A stretch of 64,000 nucleotides of DNA from Diadophis punctatus similis (taxonomy: Eukaryota > Chordata > Lepidosauria > Squamata > Dipsadidae). Positions 32,801-42,540 of the stretch are shown in pieces. The number at the start of each line of letters is the position of its first letter. Within the stretch, counting starts at the first letter, position 1. The notes beneath the pieces are model-generated. The model saw only the letters and a program-made list of their open reading frames with translations, had not been told where the DNA came from and made no database searches. A program made the translations under genes and the position numbers. Location of the stretch: contig JALIGW010000001.1 in the NCBI GenBank assembly GCA_023053685.1, positions 161,312,547 through 161,376,546 on the forward strand, read 5' to 3'.

Positions 32801-35800
32801 GTGGCTTGGTGGGCGTGGCTTGATGGGCGTGGCAGGGGAAGTATACTGCAAAATCTCCATTCCCACCCCACTCTGGGGCCAGCCAGAGGTGGTATTTGCC
32901 GGTTCTCCGAACTACTCAAAATTTCCACTACCGGTTCTCTGAACTACTCAAAATTTCCGCTACCGGTTTTCCAGAACCTGTCAGAACCTGCTGGATTTTA
33001 CCCCTGATCCAGGCCCCCCTCCCCACAGAAATGGCAGTATCACGATAGGGATCTGATATCATGCATAAGCATAAATGGAACACCTGGGTACAGCACCTTA
33101 AAGCAATTGCATCCTTTCCAGGGTTTGCATCCCTCTCTATAGCTCTAGAACAGGGGTATCAAACTCGATTTCATTGAGGGCTGCATCAGGGTTATGGTTG
33201 ATCTCTGTGGGCCAGGGTGTGTGGCCGGGGGGGATGTGATGGGGTGGGCATGGCCAGCTTCCTGCCTCCTTCTCATTCCCATCTCCTTCCCTCCCTCCTT
33301 CCTTCCTTCCTTCCTTCCTCCCTCCCCTCCCCTCCCCTCCTCCTTCTCTCCTTCTCATTCCCATCTCCCTCCCTCCCTCCCTCCCACCTTTCCCCTCCCC
33401 TCCCTTCCCCCTTCTCTCCTTCTCCTTCCCATCTCCTGCCTGCCTGCCTGCCTGCCAGCCACTGGAAAACTATGATGGTATAAAAAGTCAGCATCTAAGG
33501 TCTCAATCTACAACTATTATATTATCTATAATATGTATAGCCTGCTCAAACCAACAGAGACTCCAGTCAGGCAACATCTAGTGAATTTAATATGCATCAT
33601 CAGTTTCCAGAGGAAATCCTGCCTACTGTACACATCAACACAATTTAATATTGCCAAGAGTTAGCACCATAACCAATACAATGAGATTATCTTACTGGAT
33701 GTCATTGTTTATTATCTCAGAAAAAGTCCAAGAAGAAATAACAAAAGTTGTTGGCCATGCTCAGCCAAGAGCCGAACACCGAACAAAAATGCCATACACA
33801 GATGCTGTAGTCCATGAAATTCAAAGATATGCCGATGTCCTTCCCTTAAACTTGCCACATGCAACTACAGTGAATGTTAACTTTAAAGGCTATTTCATTC
33901 CAAAGGTGATGTATCTGTATTGTTCTCTTTCTGGGCCTAGCTAGTTACATTCAGACCATTTATTACAGTACAATAATAAATGATCTCCAAAAGCTTTCAT
34001 AAAACACTTGCCACAGACTCTATTAATTTTAGGAATATAGTAATTTGGCATAGTTGTTTTAATTCAAACTCTATTAAGGCACAAGCTTGCATACAAATAG
34101 AGTAGGGTGTATGTTGCAGGGGAGAGCTATATTAATCTATGATAGCCAAAAAAATCAGAGCTTATATCACCATAATGATCAAATAGGAGTGCAAGTTATT
34201 CTTAAGAATAATTAAGTGATGACATTTCTCATAGATCCTAATACATTCTCAGAGAATATGTATTCAAAGTGAAGCCTTTTCGTTTTGCCATCCTCATGTA
34301 ACATATGAAAATATGCTGTGTAAGGAATATCTGCAGGAATGAAGACTCTTCAATTTTAATGTTTGGAAAGTTTCCTTGGATTAAGAAGTTGTCCATTGCA
34401 GATATCTCATTCTCTGTACATAGATGGGAACACAGGGAGAATGAGAGAGTACATGGATTAAAGAAGTTTAAAAGTCCTCAGTGTACCTTCCTAAAACTAA
34501 GAACTATGGAACTCAGTGGCATTTACTACTAAGGAAGCAAATGTAGATTTTTGTGCTTGCAATCCAGCACAAATGCCTATAATAAATCCATTTTCCATTG
34601 TTGCAAGTAGAAACAAAGACCCAAGGAAGTTCAACAAAACAAAAACAGTTCAGATTAGGTGATTGGGGAGAATAGTACCACATAAAAAATTTCAGGATTA
34701 TACAGTACAATAACTTGGTGCATTATGTAGCAGTTTGATTTCTAAATTATCCATTGCTTTCTCTTTATAGGGTACTCATGTGGTTCCCTTGCTGACGTCT
34801 GTGCTCCATGATGAATCTCAGTGGGAGAAACCTCACGAATTCTATCCTGAACATTTTCTCAACACTGAAGGAAAATTGATAAAAAGAGATGCATTCATGC
34901 CTTTCTCTGCAGGTAGCCATTTTTAAAAATAAATAATGAATCAAATAATACTCTAGTTAGCTTTTCTCCCCGATTAAAATCTCCCAAAGAGGCTAATAGT
35001 GCAAGAATGAATGCACAATACCATTTAGGTTTTATTCTGCTCCAAGTCCCTGCTACATACTCAGATGTCACCCAGGTTAACAAGGTCCATGGTAGATGTT
35101 GGAATTCCTGGATATCTGGTGAAAAATGGGCTACAGGACTCCGGACTGTTGGCTGAGCAACCAACAGCTGCAGAACTAATGGGAAAAAAGATGTTTACCC
35201 ATCACAAATACACAGTGATTGAAAACAGAGAATAATGAGCTGTTATTACAGATCAAGTCCAACAAGAAGAGGATATTTGAAACAAATGCACCAGTTCTGG
35301 AAAGAACAACATCCAGAATCAGACCTGAATGTAGCATGGATTGACTACAAAATGGCATTTGATTCTCTGCCATTGGATAATCGTGCCTAGAAATTACAGG
35401 AGTCAGTAGAAAGATCAGAAAGTTTGTGGAATGATCGATGGCATAATGGAAGACACAATTGCAGATCAATGACGGGAGACTATTGGTTAATATTAAGACA
35501 GGAATATTTCAAGGAGATTTACTATTACCACTACTATTTCCTCTATCAACAATACTGAATAACTCAGGTCATGGCTATCAAACATCAAAAAAATCTGCCA
35601 GACTATCCCACCTCATTTACATGGACAATCTGAAACTGTATGGAAAAACTCCATCTGAAATAGAATCGCTGCTCAACACTGTCCGTATATATAGTCAAGA
35701 TATTGCAATGGAGTTTGGATTGGACAAATGTGCCACACTCACTGTCAAACAAGGAAAAATAGTGAAAACTGAAGGAATCAAGATACCCCCACAAAAACAT

Positions 35801-38800
35801 TAAGATTTTGGATTAAAATGATTATTACAAATACCTGGGTATTCTTATGTCAGCCCAGCGCATCCAGCGTTCGGGCTGCCACATCAAAGAGAGGATAGAG
35901 GGTGTGACAGAAGGGGGCTTGCCTGGGGGCTCCGGATGCTTCTGAATGACATGGGCAGTGTGCCGGGCTTTCCCTCGAAGCAGCTGTAAGACGATAGGAC
36001 TCCTGGTTGATGTGGGCGGCGTGCCAGCTTTCCCCCTGCTCAGCTGTAAGCTCTGGGAGACTTCCTCAATAAGACTGCAGGCTATGCTATGAGCTCGGAT
36101 GTCGTGCCTGGCAAGTGGGAGGCTCCTTAGTCAGGTGTATGAGGGCATGCGGGATTAGCTAGAAACAGGGTGGGGCTGCAATAATGATAGGGTTGAGGGC
36201 TTTATCAGGTGGTGGGGAGCACGGAGCAATAGCTCCAACAATTTATTCTCTTTACAATACGTTTGGATGTCAGTTTGTGCCAGTGTGAAATAAACAAGGT
36301 TCATGCCTTCATCTGTGTTTGCATCCTTCATTGCATCGGAACCTGACACCTTTAAGCTGACAACATCAAGCACACTGAACTCAAGAAAAAGATTAGAGGT
36401 GAATAAATAAAGAGATTGAAGAAGATCTTAAACTCCAAACTCCATGGAGGAATTACCATCAATGCAATCAATACCCGGGCAATTCCGAACATTAGATACA
36501 CAGCTAGAATAGTGAACTGGACTCCAGCAGAACTAAAATCAATGGATAGGAAGACCAGAAAAGTAATGACAATGAATCATGCCCTTCATCTTCACAGCGA
36601 CATTGACAGACTCTACCTATCACGACAAATAGGTGGGAGTGGAATGTTGCAAGTACGTCAGATGGTTAAAGAAGAAAAAGGGACTTTGGAAGAATATTTG
36701 AAAGACAATGAAGAAGATGCACTGAAGTTAGTATGCCAGAAAAGCTTAATGACTACTGGACAGACCAAACTGGCCTACAAGAAAGACCAAACGAGGAACA
36801 GAATGGAGGCATGGGAAGACAAAGCACTACATGGCTAGTATATCAGTGGTGGGTTCCTACCGGTGCGGTCCACTCTACCGCACCGGTAGCAGCTGGCCAA
36901 TGACATAATTTGAGCGTGACACCTGTCTGTTGTCTTCACTAGTCTGTCGCGCGTCACCATCTTTTTTTCAGAATTTTTGGGATTCTTTTGCTTCCTGCGC
37001 ATGCGCGTAAGCAAAAAAATCGCCGAAATCATGCACGCACGCGTGTCCCCTCATGAGATTTTCCTTCCGTGTATGCGCAGAAGCAAAATTGCGTGAGGGG
37101 TGCGCACGTGTAGCATGCGCGCACATGCACGAAATGTGGAGATGCGCTCGCAGTGCACTGGTAGCAACCTCGAGAGCAACCCATCCCTGTAGTATATATA
37201 TAGAAAATAGCAGTGAAGCCGATATTAACAAGACCTGGCAATAGCTAAGATCAGGAAAGTTGAAGAAAGGGACCGAGGGACTAATTCTGGCTGCACAAAC
37301 CAAGCCTTAAGGACAAATGTGTACAAAGTCAGAATTGAGAAGACAGCAACAGATAGTAAGTGCCACCTCTGCAAAGAAACTGAAGAAACAGTGGACCACC
37401 TGGTTATCTGCTGTAAGAAGATTGCACAGACTGACTACAAGCAATGGGCATGACAAAGTAGCAACAATGGTTCTTTGCAGGATCTGCAAGAAGTATAATT
37501 TGCCTGCGAGCAAGAACTGGTAGGACCATAAAATAAGAAAGTCATAGAAAATGAAGAAGTTAAATTGCTCTGGGACTTTAGAATTCAAACAGACAGGCAC
37601 CTGCCACAAAGTACCTCAGACTTAACAATTGTCAATAAGAAAGACAAAAAAGTCTGGATAATGGATGTGGCAGTGCCTGGAGACAGCAGAAGAGAAGAGA
37701 AAGAACTGGAGAAGATAACAAAATATAAAGACCTACAAATAGAAATAGAACTGTAGAAAAAGCAAGCAAGGGTAGTACCAAGAGAAATAGGCTCATTGGG
37801 TGCAATCCCAAAACAACTGGAGCACCACTTGAACACCATTGGCACTGATAAATTCACAATCAGTCAATTTCAAAAGGTGGCTTTACTGGGAACAGCTTCC
37901 TTCCTGCAACAATATCTGTAACACCATCAAGCATCAAATCTGCCTATACCAGGTCCTTGATAAGGACTCGATAGGTAGACAAAAATTCCAAACCCAGTGT
38001 GAACATCTGACTGACTGCAAATAATAATAATAACAACAACAACAACAACAACAACAATAACAATAATAAGGTAGTAGTAAAGTAGTACTAGTACTAGTAC
38101 TAGTACTAGTACTAGTAGTATGGATAAGAGTCTTCCAAGGGGACTCACTTTTGCCACTATGTTGCATTAATTCCACTGACAATAATCCTACGAAACACAA
38201 AACTGGGATACCAAATCTCAAGCCAACATGATAAGATAAACCATTTAATATACATGTATGATTTAAAACTGTATGCAAAAAGCCCCACTGAAGTTGAATC
38301 AATACTCAACACAGTTGTTCAGCAGCAACATCAGAATGAACTTTGGACTTGAAAATGTGCTATACTATCCATGCAGTGAGGAAAAATGGAAAAAGGAGGA
38401 ATAGAACTGGGAAATGGAAGCATCGTGAAAGCATTTGCAAAGGATGATGGTTACAAATAACTAGGCATATTGGAAGCAGATAACATCTTGAATAGAAAAG
38501 TCAAAGAGTCAACACAAAAGGAATATATCAGGAGGGTCCGCAAAATATTAAAATCAAAGCTGAATGCTGGAAACATAATTAAAGCCATTAATACATGAGC
38601 AGTTCCAGTGATACGCTACCCAGCTGCAATCATCAACTGGACTGTGACTAAACTGGAAAACCTGGACCAGAAAACACATAAACTTTTGAATATGTACCAT
38701 GCTTTACAACCACGAAGTGACATTGACAGGTTGTGCCTGCCAAGAAGAATAAGGGGCAGAGAACTATTGCAAATCCATCAAACTGTAGAAGAAGAAAAAT

Positions 38801-40237
38801 AAAGTTTGAATGACTATGTGAACCAAAGTACAGAAAAATTGCTGCAGGCTGTGAAAACGGAGAACATTATAAAAACAATAGAAACAAAGGCAGAATATAA
38901 GGAAAAACAGTTAGATGTCAGATTAAATGGATGGAAAACCAAAGCTTTGCATGGACATCACTTGAAAAACATTGAAGGAAAATGTGATAACAACTTGACA
39001 TGGGCATGGCTTAAGATGGGAACCATCAAGAAAGAAAAGGAAGGCTTAATACTGGCTGCTCAAGAAGAAGCACTACAAACTAATGCCATGAAAGTGAAGA
39101 TACAAAAATCCATTGACAATCCAAACTGCCAACTTTGCAATGACAAAGCTGAAACTGTTTCACATTTAATATGTGAGTGTAGCAAAATAATGCAAACTAA
39201 TTACAAAGCTAGACATGACCGAGTTGCTAAATTAATTCACTGGTCATTATGTAAAAAAATATGACTTACCTGTATCCAAAAAGCCAGGGGAACGTAAAGT
39301 GGAAAAAGTTTTCGAAAATGAGAAGGTGAAGATCTTGTGGGACTTTCAAATACAGACGGATCGTCATTTGGAACACAACACACCAGATATCACAGTTGTC
39401 AAAAACCGAAGTGTACAATTTACTGATATCGCTGTAACAGGAGACGCCAGAGTTGAAGAAAAAGAACTGGAAAAAATAACGAAATATTGCGACCTGGCCA
39501 TCGAAACTATGCAATTATGGATGAAGCATGTAACAGTGATATCCATTGTCATCGGGGCACTGGGTACCATGTCCAAGAATTTCATAAAACACATCAAGAA
39601 ATTGCAGCTTCCTGCAATAACACCAGCGGAACTGCAAAAAAAACTGTGCTACTCAGAACATCGTACATTTTAAGAAGATACTTGGTTGATACCTAGGATG
39701 CTGGCAGCAACCCGTATCAACCATCAACGCCAGTCAATGATATTTGTGATACATTTTAAATATTCAGTTGACAGTTTCATGTTTAATAATAGTGATAGTA
39801 ATAATAATTTTATCAATTTATTTATTGAATTGTTGACACACCTGAGATCCATTATAAGGGCAGATTATTAGAGATCCATTAGTGGCAGCTGATCAGCATT
39901 ATTCTTCTGTATGATTAATCAGTAAGATCTCACTTTTATAATGAACTCTCAAACCAATGTGTCACAAGAATGGTGAACTCTCAAACCAATGTGTCACAAG
40001 AAGAATAAAATGTTATTAACAAAATTAATAATCCTGTTTCTTGTTACAGGTCGAAGAATATGTCCAGGTGAGACCCTTGCCAGAACAGAAATGTTCATGT
40101 TCTTTACTAGTCTTCTTCAGAAATTCACCCTTCAACCAGCTCCTGGATTATCAAAAGAAGACCTGGATATGACCCGTGCAGTTGGGTTTACCACACCTCC
40201 CAATACTTACACATTATGTGCTCTACCACGTTCTTAA
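23652..40237 (+). CDS. Cytochrome P450 family 2, tandem copy 1 (complete, nine exons)
   Basis: Exons 23652-23837, 24612-24774, 26343-26492, 28248-28408, 30101-30274, 32009-32153, 33721-33905, 34771-34912 and 40050-40237 join to 497 codons plus TAA. Lengths 186/163/150/161/174/145/185/142/188 follow the CYP2 nine-exon plan. The product is a haem mono-oxygenase of the endoplasmic reticulum: N-terminal anchor (about residues 5-23), then the [13 protein letters not shown] hinge, C-helix WRVMRR, I-helix AGVET, K-helix EIQR (ExxR) and the haem loop FSAGRRICPG with the Cys ligand. No frameshift or stop; all sites GT/AG. Linkage to RHAG suggests CYP2AC, from memory of vertebrate synteny and unverified. 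Substrate unknown. Candidate poly(A) signals are ATTAAA at 40,336 and AATAAA at 40,573. Confidence 0.93.
24074..24356 (-). mobile_element. hAT-type non-autonomous element in CYP2 copy 1 intron 1
   Basis: Starts AGGGGTGGGTTCTAACTTAC and ends GGAGGAACCCACCTCTG. Same family as 28,441, 36,844 and 46,053. An 8-bp duplication is not clear. A C-run and an A-run interrupt the middle. Confidence 0.7.
24400..24548 (+). mobile_element. LINE 3'-end remnant with AATA-rich tail
   Basis: ATTGTAAGCCACCCAGAGTT followed by AATAAATTTAATAAATAATA resembles the 3' UTR of L2/CR1-type LINEs. Confidence 0.5.
24612..24774 (+). CDS. CYP2 copy 1 exon 2
   Basis: 163 bp, acceptor TTCCAG, donor GTGAGG. Encodes [20 protein letters not shown] and [19 protein letters not shown]. 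Confidence 0.95.
26077..26200. mobile_element. Old palindromic hAT MITE, present in both CYP2 copies
   Basis: CAGTGTTTCCTAAAC...GGGGAATTCTGGGAGTTGAA ...GTTGAGAAATGCTG. A matching degenerate copy lies at the same place in intron 2 of copy 2 (about 48,500-48,620), so the insertion predates the duplication. Confidence 0.65.
26343..26492 (+). CDS. CYP2 copy 1 exon 3
   Basis: 150 bp, acceptor TTTCAG, donor GTGCAT. Includes the C-helix [10 protein letters not shown] (haem propionate contacts Trp and Arg) and [13 protein letters not shown]. Confidence 0.95.
26590..27840 (-). mobile_element. L1-like 3' region (antisense), shared with copy 2
   Basis: The T-rich/A-rich block TAGTTTTTATTCAACAGTTT, then ...CAAATCAGAAAAAAATA, is matched at 49,030-49,100. 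CAAATCCAAAACTCATTGTG at 27,248 is matched at 52,934. Copy 2 carries several kilobases of extra L1 between the same landmarks. Interrupted here by the element at 26,830-27,186. Confidence 0.55.
26830..27186. mobile_element. 357-bp hAT-type element (CAAGGGTGTCAAACTC ends)
   Basis: Inverted ends CAAGGGTGTCAAACTC / GAGTTTGACACCCTTG. Near-identical 8-bp duplication CCTTGTAA / CCCTGTAA. Absent from the matching position in copy 2 (about 52,880), so the insertion probably followed the duplication. Confidence 0.75.
28248..28408 (+). CDS. CYP2 copy 1 exon 4
   Basis: 161 bp, acceptor GTCTAG, donor GTAATT. Encodes GKPFEFRGIMMAAVGNIIVS and [11 protein letters not shown]. Confidence 0.95.
28441..28743 (+). 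mobile_element. hAT-type element in CYP2 copy 1 intron 4
   Basis: CAGAGGTGGGTTCCTCC ... GTTAGAACCCACCCCTG. Duplication ATTAACAG / ATTATCAG (7 of 8). Lies 32 bases after the exon 4 donor and is absent from copy 2. Confidence 0.75.
28744..28948 (+). repeat. Local duplication containing the 3' end of exon 4
   Basis: Two direct copies of a unit with GTATAGGAAAGGCAGTGTG (28,762) and GTATAGGAAAGGTAGTGTG (28,902). Between them (about 28,836-28,880) is a second copy of the exon 4 end and donor: GGAAGCCATACAGTGCAG followed by GTAATGATTATTCATTTG. Copy 2 has only one unit (53,281-53,390). Confidence 0.7.
29056..29554. mobile_element. 499-bp hAT-type element
   Basis: Ends CGTGATGGCGAACC / GGTTCGTCATCACTG. 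Exact 8-bp duplication GTATAGAT at 29,048-29,055 and 29,555-29,562. Related at the termini to 2,820 and 5,229 but with a different interior (repeated CCCCAGGCTTCAGGAAAGCC). Confidence 0.87.
29735..29930 (-). mobile_element. Squamate tRNA-type SINE (antisense)
   Basis: Complement of the 18,318 family: CATTGCCCCCAACAATCTGA, GGAAGGATGGAAGGCTAAGT, AACCGCTGCACCATCATGGC. Confidence 0.8.
30101..30274 (+). CDS. CYP2 copy 1 exon 5
   Basis: 174 bp, acceptor TTTCAG, donor GTAATG. Encodes LCNIFPMLGYFFATRKKVLN to SYLVQQQQ. Confidence 0.95.
31047..31302 (+). mobile_element. Squamate tRNA-type SINE
   Basis: GAGCCGAGGTGGCGCAGCGA, then GGTTCAAATCTCACCAGCTC, then a (AAAT)n tail. The best preserved tRNA-like head in the window. 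Confidence 0.88.
31545..31690. mobile_element. 146-bp palindromic hAT MITE
   Basis: Same family as 9,995-10,140. Inverted arms meet at CCATGCATGCATGG, ends CAGGGGTGGCCAAAC / GTTTGGCCACCCCTG. No exact 8-bp duplication could be read. Lies in copy 1 intron 5. Confidence 0.85.
32009..32153 (+). CDS. CYP2 copy 1 exon 6
   Basis: 145 bp, acceptor TTCTAG, donor GTAAGT. Holds the I-helix oxygen-activation motif [15 protein letters not shown]. Confidence 0.95.
32740..33006. mobile_element. 267-bp hAT-type element
   Basis: CAGTGGTGAAATCC ... GGATTTTACCCCTG with exact 8-bp duplication ATCCAGGC (32,732-32,739 and 33,007-33,014). Lies in copy 1 intron 6. Confidence 0.87.
33148..33470. mobile_element. hAT 5' fragment joined to a pyrimidine-rich repeat
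   Basis: AACAGGGGTATCAAACTCGA...GAGGGCTGCATCAGGGTTAT matches the left end of the element at 26,830. It continues into a C/T-only repeat (TTCCTCCCTCCC types, about 33,285-33,455). No right end is seen. Confidence 0.6.
33721..33905 (+). CDS. CYP2 copy 1 exon 7
   Basis: 185 bp, acceptor TCTCAG, donor GTGATG. Holds the K-helix [20 protein letters not shown] with the invariant Glu and Arg. Confidence 0.95.
34771..34912 (+). CDS. CYP2 copy 1 exon 8
   Basis: 142 bp, acceptor TTATAG, donor GTAGCC. Encodes [29 protein letters not shown] and the first residues of the haem loop (FMPFSAG). Confidence 0.95.
35848..36348 (+). mobile_element. Solo-LTR-like insertion inside the R4 LINE
   Basis: Begins TGTCAGCCCAGC and ends GGAACCTGACA (inverted TGTCAG/CTGACA). 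Contains AATAAA near 36,290, as an LTR R region would. The LINE frame YKYLGIL resumes directly after it. The 5-bp target duplication is imperfect, so the exact ends remain uncertain. Confidence 0.5.
36844..37189 (+). mobile_element. 346-bp hAT-type element inside the R4 LINE
   Basis: CAGTGGTGGGTTCCTACCGG ... CAACCCATCCCTG with exact 8-bp duplication TAGTATAT (36,836-36,843 and 37,190-37,197). Same family as 46,053. Confidence 0.87.
38020..38118. repeat. (AAT)n/(AAC)n and (ACTAGT)n microsatellites
   Basis: Trinucleotide tail of the R4 copy followed by about five ACTAGT units. Confidence 0.85.
38130..39690 (+). mobile_element. R4/Dong-type LINE, copy B (degenerate)
   Basis: Overlaps copy A in content: RVFQGDSL-like start (38,135), then the YHALQPRSDIDRLCLPRR block and a C-x2-C...H...C knuckle, CQLCNDKAETVSHLICECSK (39,124-39,183). 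A PD(x13)D endonuclease signature follows: PD at 39,383-39,388 and the second Asp at 39,425. Copy A and copy B are adjacent and in the same orientation in intron 8. Several frameshifts. Confidence 0.7.
39942..40002 (+). repeat. Perfect 29-bp direct repeat next to the exon 9 acceptor
   Basis: TGAACTCTCAAACCAATGTG... occurs twice (39,942-39,970 and 39,974-40,002) with a 3-base spacer, ending about 47 bases before exon 9. Copy 2 has a single diverged unit near 60,060. Confidence 0.9.
40050..40237 (+). CDS. CYP2 copy 1 exon 9
   Basis: 188 bp to TAA, acceptor GTTACAG. Begins GRRICPGETLARTE, with the haem-ligand Cys, and ends ...TLCALPRS. Confidence 0.95.
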
Positions 40238-42005
40238 GAGTAGGAACATTTAGTGATTCATTAATCTGAATTGCTCAGCTGCATCTGTCTCTCTTGGAGC
40301 CTTTTGGTGGCCTTCATTTATGCCTTCTTTGAAACATTAAAGGTAGCCCATATCATTCTGATGAGTCCCGTCAAATCAGTAGTGGACAAATGATACGTTA
40401 AAATGAGCTCTTAGTTATTGTATCAGTCACTATAAAGAACAATCAACAAACTGGTCCAATGATTTTGACCAATGATTACATTAAACTTGAAATCCTCTCT
40501 CTTTCTTTCCATGTAGCATGGCTGCAGTATAAGCATGTGATTTATGTAAGTAGGAACAGGCAATGAGGAAACAATAAATGTGAACTAACTTCAATTCCTC
40601 TTTTGCTTGTGACTTACTCACTGTTGCTGTATTTTCCCACTTCACCAAAGATTAATCATGAAGCTTAGAGAGAAATTTGTTCCCCACATACCAGAACAGA
40701 TTATTTTGGGTTTGATGTGGTCCTGAAAACAGAACTGTTCCCTGCTTCTCTTGCTAAGTCATCTGTGAAGTGAAATGATAGCCATCAAGGGGAACACATT
40801 GAACAGAAGGACAACTGTGAAGCCACTTTCATTCCTCCTGAAAGATGATAAAAACATCTCCAGATCAAATCAATAGCTTGCACAGGAATGTAGTTTTCAC
40901 ATGTTCACTATTCATATGTGTACATCAACATGTATATACATGTGTCCAAGTTGATACAGGAATAACGATATAGTGCACAAATTGCAGATTCATATAATGT
41001 ATTTTAGAGAAGCAGGCAATAAGAACTTTTTTCCAAAAACATTTTAAAAAATTCCAAAAAAAAGATGGCGGCATCCACTGACAGAACCGGCTCCATGACG
41101 TCACCAGCAGTTTGCTGCCGGTTCTATAGAACCGGTGCAGACTGGGAGGAACCCACCTCTGGATACAGGAATAAAGATATAGTGCACAAATTGCAGATTC
41201 ATATGTGTTTTAGAGAAGCAGGCAATAAGAATTGAAAACTGGGGAAAATGACTCTAAAAACACTCATGTCAAATAATATCTGAGAATCATGCCTTCCATT
41301 TAGAAAACGAAATGGGCATTAATAGAGTCCATGAATTTATCATTATCTAGGTTGCCCGGTATCTCATTTCTTGAATAAACAACATACATCGGGAAACATC
41401 ACAATAGAATGGTCTTATGTTATCTTAAAACCTTATTGATATGTTAGTCCTAAGTTTTCATGGATCAGAGCCCATGGAGATCCATGGAGATGAGATCTGT
41501 CATTTACAGAACAGCCCTGCTCATAATCACTCATGCCCTACTTGCTTCTTCTTTGGATCTCTACAATGTCCTACTCTACATTAAATTGCCCTTGAAGACC
41601 ACCTAGAAACTGTAACTGGGGCAGAATGCAGAAGCACACACAGGTTTGAGAGTCCCGAAGTTCTTCATTGTTACACTACTACTGCATGAGTTTCTTTCTG
41701 GGGGCAACTCAAGGTGCTGATTATCAATTTTAAAGCCCTAGATGGCACAGAACCAGGTTGAGGGACTGCCTCTTCATGGTGAAGTCTACCTGTCTAGCTA
41801 GATTTTATAAAGTAGACTAGGTCTGCACTGTTAAATGTTGTCATCTGCTGAGATCTGATAAGTGAGCCTTTTCCAACTGTTTTAGATACAATGGGCCCAC
41901 AACTCTCTTGCTTTCCAGAAGGCCTTGAAGACTTGGCTTTTCCCTCAGACATTGGGTCAAAATGGGAGCTCATTTTTTCTTGAGAGGATACTCTTATGGA
42001 ACATA
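40238..42005. other. Spacer between the CYP2 genes: 3' flank and unique-looking sequence
   Basis: The first 100 bases resemble the 3' flank of copy 2 (TTGCTCAGCTGCATCTGTCT versus TTGCTCAGCTGTATCTATCT). Beyond that, apart from the repeat at 40,955-41,232, no element or gene was recognised. Confidence 0.4.
40955..41232. repeat. Direct repeats of about 70 bp flanking a truncated hAT element
   Basis: GATACAGGAATAACGATATA... (40,955-41,025) and GATACAGGAATAAAGATATA... (41,162-41,232) are near-identical. Between them is only the right half of an element of the 46,053 family, ending GGAGGAACCCACCTCTG. Confidence 0.75.
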
Positions 42006-42369
42006 TGTTCCAAAGGTGCTTTTTTAAAGAGGCAACTGGACTTTCTTGTTTTTCTTTGAAGATGTTTCACTTCTCATCCAAGAAGCTTCTTCGTTTCTGC
42101 TTGGATGGTGGGGAATGGAAGGATTTATATTCCTTGCAGACAGCTGGTCATTTGCATCCTTTTTAGAGAATCATTGAGGCCACTTCAGTGAACTCAGGGT
42201 CACCTGAGTAGTGAAGATATGTGTGGAGCCTTCTTGTCTGCAGGATGTTTTCCGCCCTGCGCCTGTCTTCAACAGTGAAGCGACACAGGGCAGAAAATAA
42301 TCCTGCAGCCAAGAAGGCTCCACATACTGTATATTTGCACTGCTTTATGTGCTCCAGTACTTGCTTGTT
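42006..42369. other. Unclassified dispersed repeat
   Basis: Contains GAAGATGTTTCACTTCTCATCCAAGAAGC-type wording (in pieces 42,058-42,090), related to 27,945-27,985 and to 21,990-22,060. Family not recognised. Confidence 0.4.
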
Positions 42370-42540
42370 AGTTACCTTTGCTGTCCAAAGAACACATGGG
42401 AGCCTTCTCCAGCACCACAACTCAAACGAGTTGATTTTCTTCCTGACTTGCTTTTTCCAAGTTCCAACTTTCCAACCATAGATTGCTACGGGGAACACAG
42501 TAGAGTTCCATTTGATTACCAGGTTGATGTCAGGCAGCAA
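42370..42540 (-). mobile_element. Bov-B/RTE LINE fragment (antisense)
   Basis: The minus-strand frame reads STVFPVAIYGWKVGTWKKQV then INSFELWCWRRLPCVLWTAK, the signature C-terminal RTE/Bov-B reverse-transcriptase stretch. Short and truncated. Confidence 0.75.

Larger units (their letters stand above)
35180..38095 (+). mobile_element. R4/Dong-type LINE with restriction-like endonuclease, copy A (dead, interrupted)
   Basis: Reverse-transcriptase blocks appear in order: DYKMAFDS (about 35,340), GIFQGDLLLPLLF (about 35,490) and the catalytic box YMDN (35,618-35,629) where YMDD is expected. Downstream are the C-terminal knuckle CHLCKETEETVDHLVICC-like (about 37,355-37,410) and the endonuclease-type TSDLTIVNKK...MDVAVPGDSR. 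The copy is split by an LTR-like insert (35,848-36,348) and a hAT element (36,844-37,189) and ends in AATAAT/AAC repeats. It lies in intron 8 of CYP2 copy 1. Confidence 0.7.

Noticed and set aside
33194..33483. Ser/Pro-rich ORFs over 90 codons
   Set aside because: Translation of a C/T-only simple repeat next to a hAT fragment.
35459..35803. Independent gene encoding a reverse-transcriptase-like protein
   Set aside because: A LINE fragment with a mutated catalytic box, interrupted by later insertions and lying in an intron.
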